64,000 nt of DNA from an uncultured Armatimonadota bacterium (GTDB taxonomy: Bacteria; Armatimonadota; Fimbriimonadia; Fimbriimonadales; Fimbriimonadaceae), in assembly GCA_903927345.1 (NCBI GenBank), contig CAIYMO010000019.1:19569-83568 (forward strand), in the 5' to 3' direction. Under the pieces are notes generated by a model. The model saw only the letters and a list, made by a program, of their open reading frames with translations, was not told where the DNA came from and did no database searches. Position numbers and translations under genes: made by a program. Shown in pieces: positions 61,730-64,000 of the stretch; the stretch's first letter is position 1; each line of letters opens with the position of its first letter.

Positions 61730-63844
61730 TTAGAGTCCTAGCACCCGCTGAAGGAGTGCCTTCTGGGCGTGAAGTCGGTTCTCGGCCTGGTCATTAACGC
61801 AGCTTTGCGAGGAATCCATAACCCCGTCGGTGACCTCGAGTCCGCGCCGTGCCGGCAAGCAGTGGAGGAAGATCGCGTTCGGATCTGCCATCGCCATCAC
61901 CCGCTCGTTCACCTGGAACGGCTGGAAGATCTTCATGCGATGCTCCTGCTCGTGCTCGTCGCCCATCGAGACCCAGACGTCGGTGTAAACGACCTTCGCA
62001 TCAGCAAGACCTTCCTCAAGCGAAGCCGTCTGGTGCAAACCGGGCAGCGGATCAAGTCGGAAGTTCTCAGGACCACAAATCGTCACCGGATAACCCATTC
62101 GGGTCGCCAGCTTAGCCAAGGATCTCGAGACGTTGTTCGCATCGCCGACATAGGTGATCTTCACCTTCTCATCGCCAAACTTCTCCTTAACGGTGAGCAT
62201 GTCGGCAAGTGCCTGGCAAGGATGCTCCCACTCAGTGAGCGCGTTGATCACGGGAACATCGCTGTTATCAGCAAGAACCTGAAGGTCCTTCTGCCAATAG
62301 AGCCGCGCGACCACCATGTTGCACCAACGCGAAAGGTTTTGCGCAACGTCCTTCATCGCCTCTCGCGAGCCAATTCCGATATCCGCCTTGGTCAGGTAGA
62401 TGGGATGAGCGCCGAGCTCATAAAGCGCGGTTTCAAAGGAAACTCGAGTTCGAAGTGATGACTTTTCGAAGACCATCGCCACGCTTCGACCCTCGACCGG
62501 AGTGATGGCAGCGGGAGCAAGTTTGCGTCGCTGCTTCAGGTACGCCGCAAGGTCCAAAACATCGTCGATCTGCGAATCCATGAGGTCGTCGATCGAAAGT
62601 AGATCACCGTAAGGCTTTCGCGTGACTCGCGGGGTCGTGCCCAGGGAAACCGGCTTCGGAGCTTCAACTCCCATCACCTCAGCGACAATCGCAAGACATT
62701 GCTGAACCTGCTCGGGCGAGATAATCAGTGGTGGAACGAAGCGGAGGGTGTGCTCATCCGTCGCGTTGATGATCAGTTTCTTATCGAAGCACTCGCGGAC
62801 GATATCGCGTGCGACCGGCTTCTCCAGCGTTGCCCCGACCATCAGGCCCATTCCCGTCGTCCCGACAACCCCTTTGAGTTGCTTCAGACCCTCGGTCAGG
62901 AGCTTTCCGGTGACCTTCACCTGGTCCATGATGTCGGTGTGCTCAAGAGTATCGATAACCGCCAGCGCACAGGCCGCCGAGATCGGCGAGCCGCCAAAGG
63001 TTGACCCATGATCGCCAGCTTCGAGAATCGAAGCTGCTTTACCGGCCGTAAGACAGGCTCCAATCGGCTGACCACCGCCCAGGCCCTTCGCAAGGAGCAT
63101 GACGTCCGGTCGAATGCCGTGGTGCTGGAAGCAGAACCAAGCCCCAGTTCGCCCCACGCCGCTCTGAACTTCGTCGAGCATGAACAGAGCATCGTTGTCG
63201 CGGCAAAGTCGCTCGGCTTCCTTCAGGAACTCAGTAGTCAGAGCTAATACTCCACCCTCGCCCATGATCGGCTCAAGCAGGATCGCGGCCGTTTTATGGC
63301 TGAACGCCTCTCGGAGCTCATCGAGGTTATTCGCTTCGATGTGGCGAATTCCCGGCATCAAAGGCTCGAACGGTCGCTGATAGCGTCGCTGTCCGGTCGC
63401 AGAGATCGCTCCAATAGTTCGTCCATGGAAGGACTTGTGAAGCGTAATGATTTCGTAGTCACCGTCAGGGCGCTTGGAGTTGCCGTGCTTCTTGGCGATC
63501 TTAAGGCCGGTTTCATTGGCGGTCGCTCCACAAGGGGTGAAGAAGACTTTATCCATTCCCGAAATCTTGCAGAGCTTCTCGGCGAGCTGAGCCTGAGGTG
63601 CGGTGAGCAAGACATTGGATGTATGAATCAGCTGTTGCGCCTGACGGGTAATCGCGGCTACCAAAGCGGGATGGCAGTGCCCAAGGCTGTTAACAGCGAT
63701 GCCTGCGAGGAAGTCGAGATACTCATTTCCCCGGTTATCCCAGAGGATGGCCCCAGAGCCCTGAACGAAGAGAGCCGGCTGTCGGTTATAGGTAGGTGTG
63801 ACGTACTCGGTATCGAGTGATTTGATCGTGTCGTATTTGAGCAT
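61730..63844 (-). CDS. Acetylornithine aminotransferase / ornithine carbamoyltransferase fusion (ArgD-ArgF)
   Basis: A 704-aa fusion joining two steps of arginine synthesis. ArgD (residues ~1-400): GSGAILWDNRGNEYLDFLAG, FFTPCGATANE, LDEVQSGVGRTG, and LAKGLGGGQPIGA with the PLP lysine; THEHTLRFVPPL closes it. ArgF (~420-704): SSLRTRVSFE (carbamoyl-phosphate site), HPCQALADMLT, and FLHCLPARRGLEV with the catalytic Cys; both domains look complete. ArgD makes N-acetylornithine; the intermediate deacetylation step (ArgJ/ArgE) is absent, so channelling would need a third enzyme. ATG 63844 (MLKYDTIKSL) is chosen; a leader to 63922 seems non-coding. First visible gene of a run with mtnA. The last ~150 bases of the window hold nothing clear. 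Confidence 0.88.
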   Translation of the reverse strand: MLKYDTIKSLDTEYVTPTYNRQPALFVQGSGAILWDNRGNEYLDFLAGIAVNSLGHCHPALVAAITRQAQQLIHTSNVLLTAPQAQLAEKLCKISGMDKVFFTPCGATANETGLKIAKKHGNSKRPDGDYEIITLHKSFHGRTIGAISATGQRRYQRPFEPLMPGIRHIEANNLDELREAFSHKTAAILLEPIMGEGGVLALTTEFLKEAERLCRDNDALFMLDEVQSGVGRTGAWFCFQHHGIRPDVMLLAKGLGGGQPIGACLTAGKAASILEAGDHGSTFGGSPISAACALAVIDTLEHTDIMDQVKVTGKLLTEGLKQLKGVVGTTGMGLMVGATLEKPVARDIVRECFDKKLIINATDEHTLRFVPPLIISPEQVQQCLAIVAEVMGVEAPKPVSLGTTPRVTRKPYGDLLSIDDLMDSQIDDVLDLAAYLKQRRKLAPAAITPVEGRSVAMVFEKSSLRTRVSFETALYELGAHPIYLTKADIGIGSREAMKDVAQNLSRWCNMVVARLYWQKDLQVLADNSDVPVINALTEWEHPCQALADMLTVKEKFGDEKVKITYVGDANNVSRSLAKLATRMGYPVTICGPENFRLDPLPGLHQTASLEEGLADAKVVYTDVWVSMGDEHEQEHRMKIFQPFQVNERVMAMADPNAIFLHCLPARRGLEVTDGVMDSSQSCVNDQAENRLHAQKALLQRVLGL

Positions 63845-64000
63845 GTTGAAAAAGTCTTTGAGGAGGTATCCGTCGGCGGATGGTGTGAAGAGCGCGTTTG
63901 TTTGGGGGAATCGGAGGAGCAACGTTGCCCGTTTAGGAGCGATTCCCCGAAATACGACGCGAAACGCGACGGAGGGCTACGGACGCATTTGCGCCGACAA

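Noticed and set aside
1..64000. CRISPR array
   Set aside because: No regularly spaced 25-40 bp repeats were seen; the short repeats noted are tRNA-derived or res-like.
63845..64000. Further gene at the window end
   Set aside because: Open frames here are low-complexity or stop-rich and start outside the window; no family can be supported.

Overview
This window looks like part of a chromosome from an Armatimonadota-type bacterium, perhaps of the Fimbriimonadia. That placement is inferred from gene content: a prepilin-type 'H-x-DG' relative beside LacI and glycosidase genes, HAF-repeat and DUF4397 secreted proteins, an ArgD-ArgF fusion and mtnA. No rRNA gene is present to settle it.

Layout. 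(1) 1-34.6 kb is a mobile defence island. It opens with the 3' end of a tyrosine integrase gene. It appears to close at about 34.62 kb with a piece resembling the 3' end of tmRNA (T-arm, acceptor strand, CCA), as expected of an element inserted in ssrA whose intact copy lies left of the window. Inside is a 17-kb plus-strand operon (572-17903). It encodes an SNF2-type helicase with a C-terminal DUF3883 domain, a giant sacsin/HSP90-like ATPase, two small proteins, a PD-(D/E)xK-like nuclease, a DUF1156 adenine methylase, a HEPN protein and a DUF499 ATPase with its own N-terminal HEPN domain. This is a methylase/ATPase/helicase anti-phage type of system. A decayed duplicate of the methylase 5' end just before the nuclease gene shows that the nuclease arrived as a cassette. 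Next come a divergent primase-like gene and a RecB/RNase H-type nuclease gene; a serine resolvase with a possible res site; zinc-ribbon, XRE and ArdC anti-restriction genes; and a translationally overlapping operon of three dynamin-like GTPases plus a 136-aa companion. That last operon is the best candidate here for a little-described system.

(2) 34.9-51.9 kb is a second, tandem island region, bounded by repeated 3' halves of a tRNA-Arg(CCT) gene. Partial copies lie at 34.93 and 37.06 kb and the intact gene at 51.89-51.96 kb. The short segment carries two secreted alpha/beta hydrolases. The long one carries a carbohydrate-use locus: LacI regulator, pseudopilin, lipoprotein, agarase-like glycosidase, SGNH esterase, GH42 beta-galactosidase, sugar-binding protein and two permeases. 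No transporter ATPase is encoded, so a shared one is probably used. A divergent GH106-like glycosidase gene is split by an 853-bp insertion with a GTTC target duplication; the insert carries a lipoprotein gene.

(3) 52-64 kb is ordinary chromosome. It holds a PepSY/DUF2271/ApbE flavin-redox operon, a DUF4434 glycosidase-like gene, a frameshifted ADP-ribosylglycohydrolase, secreted DUF4397 and HAF-repeat proteins, an XRE-cupin regulator, an esterase, mtnA and an argD-argF fusion.
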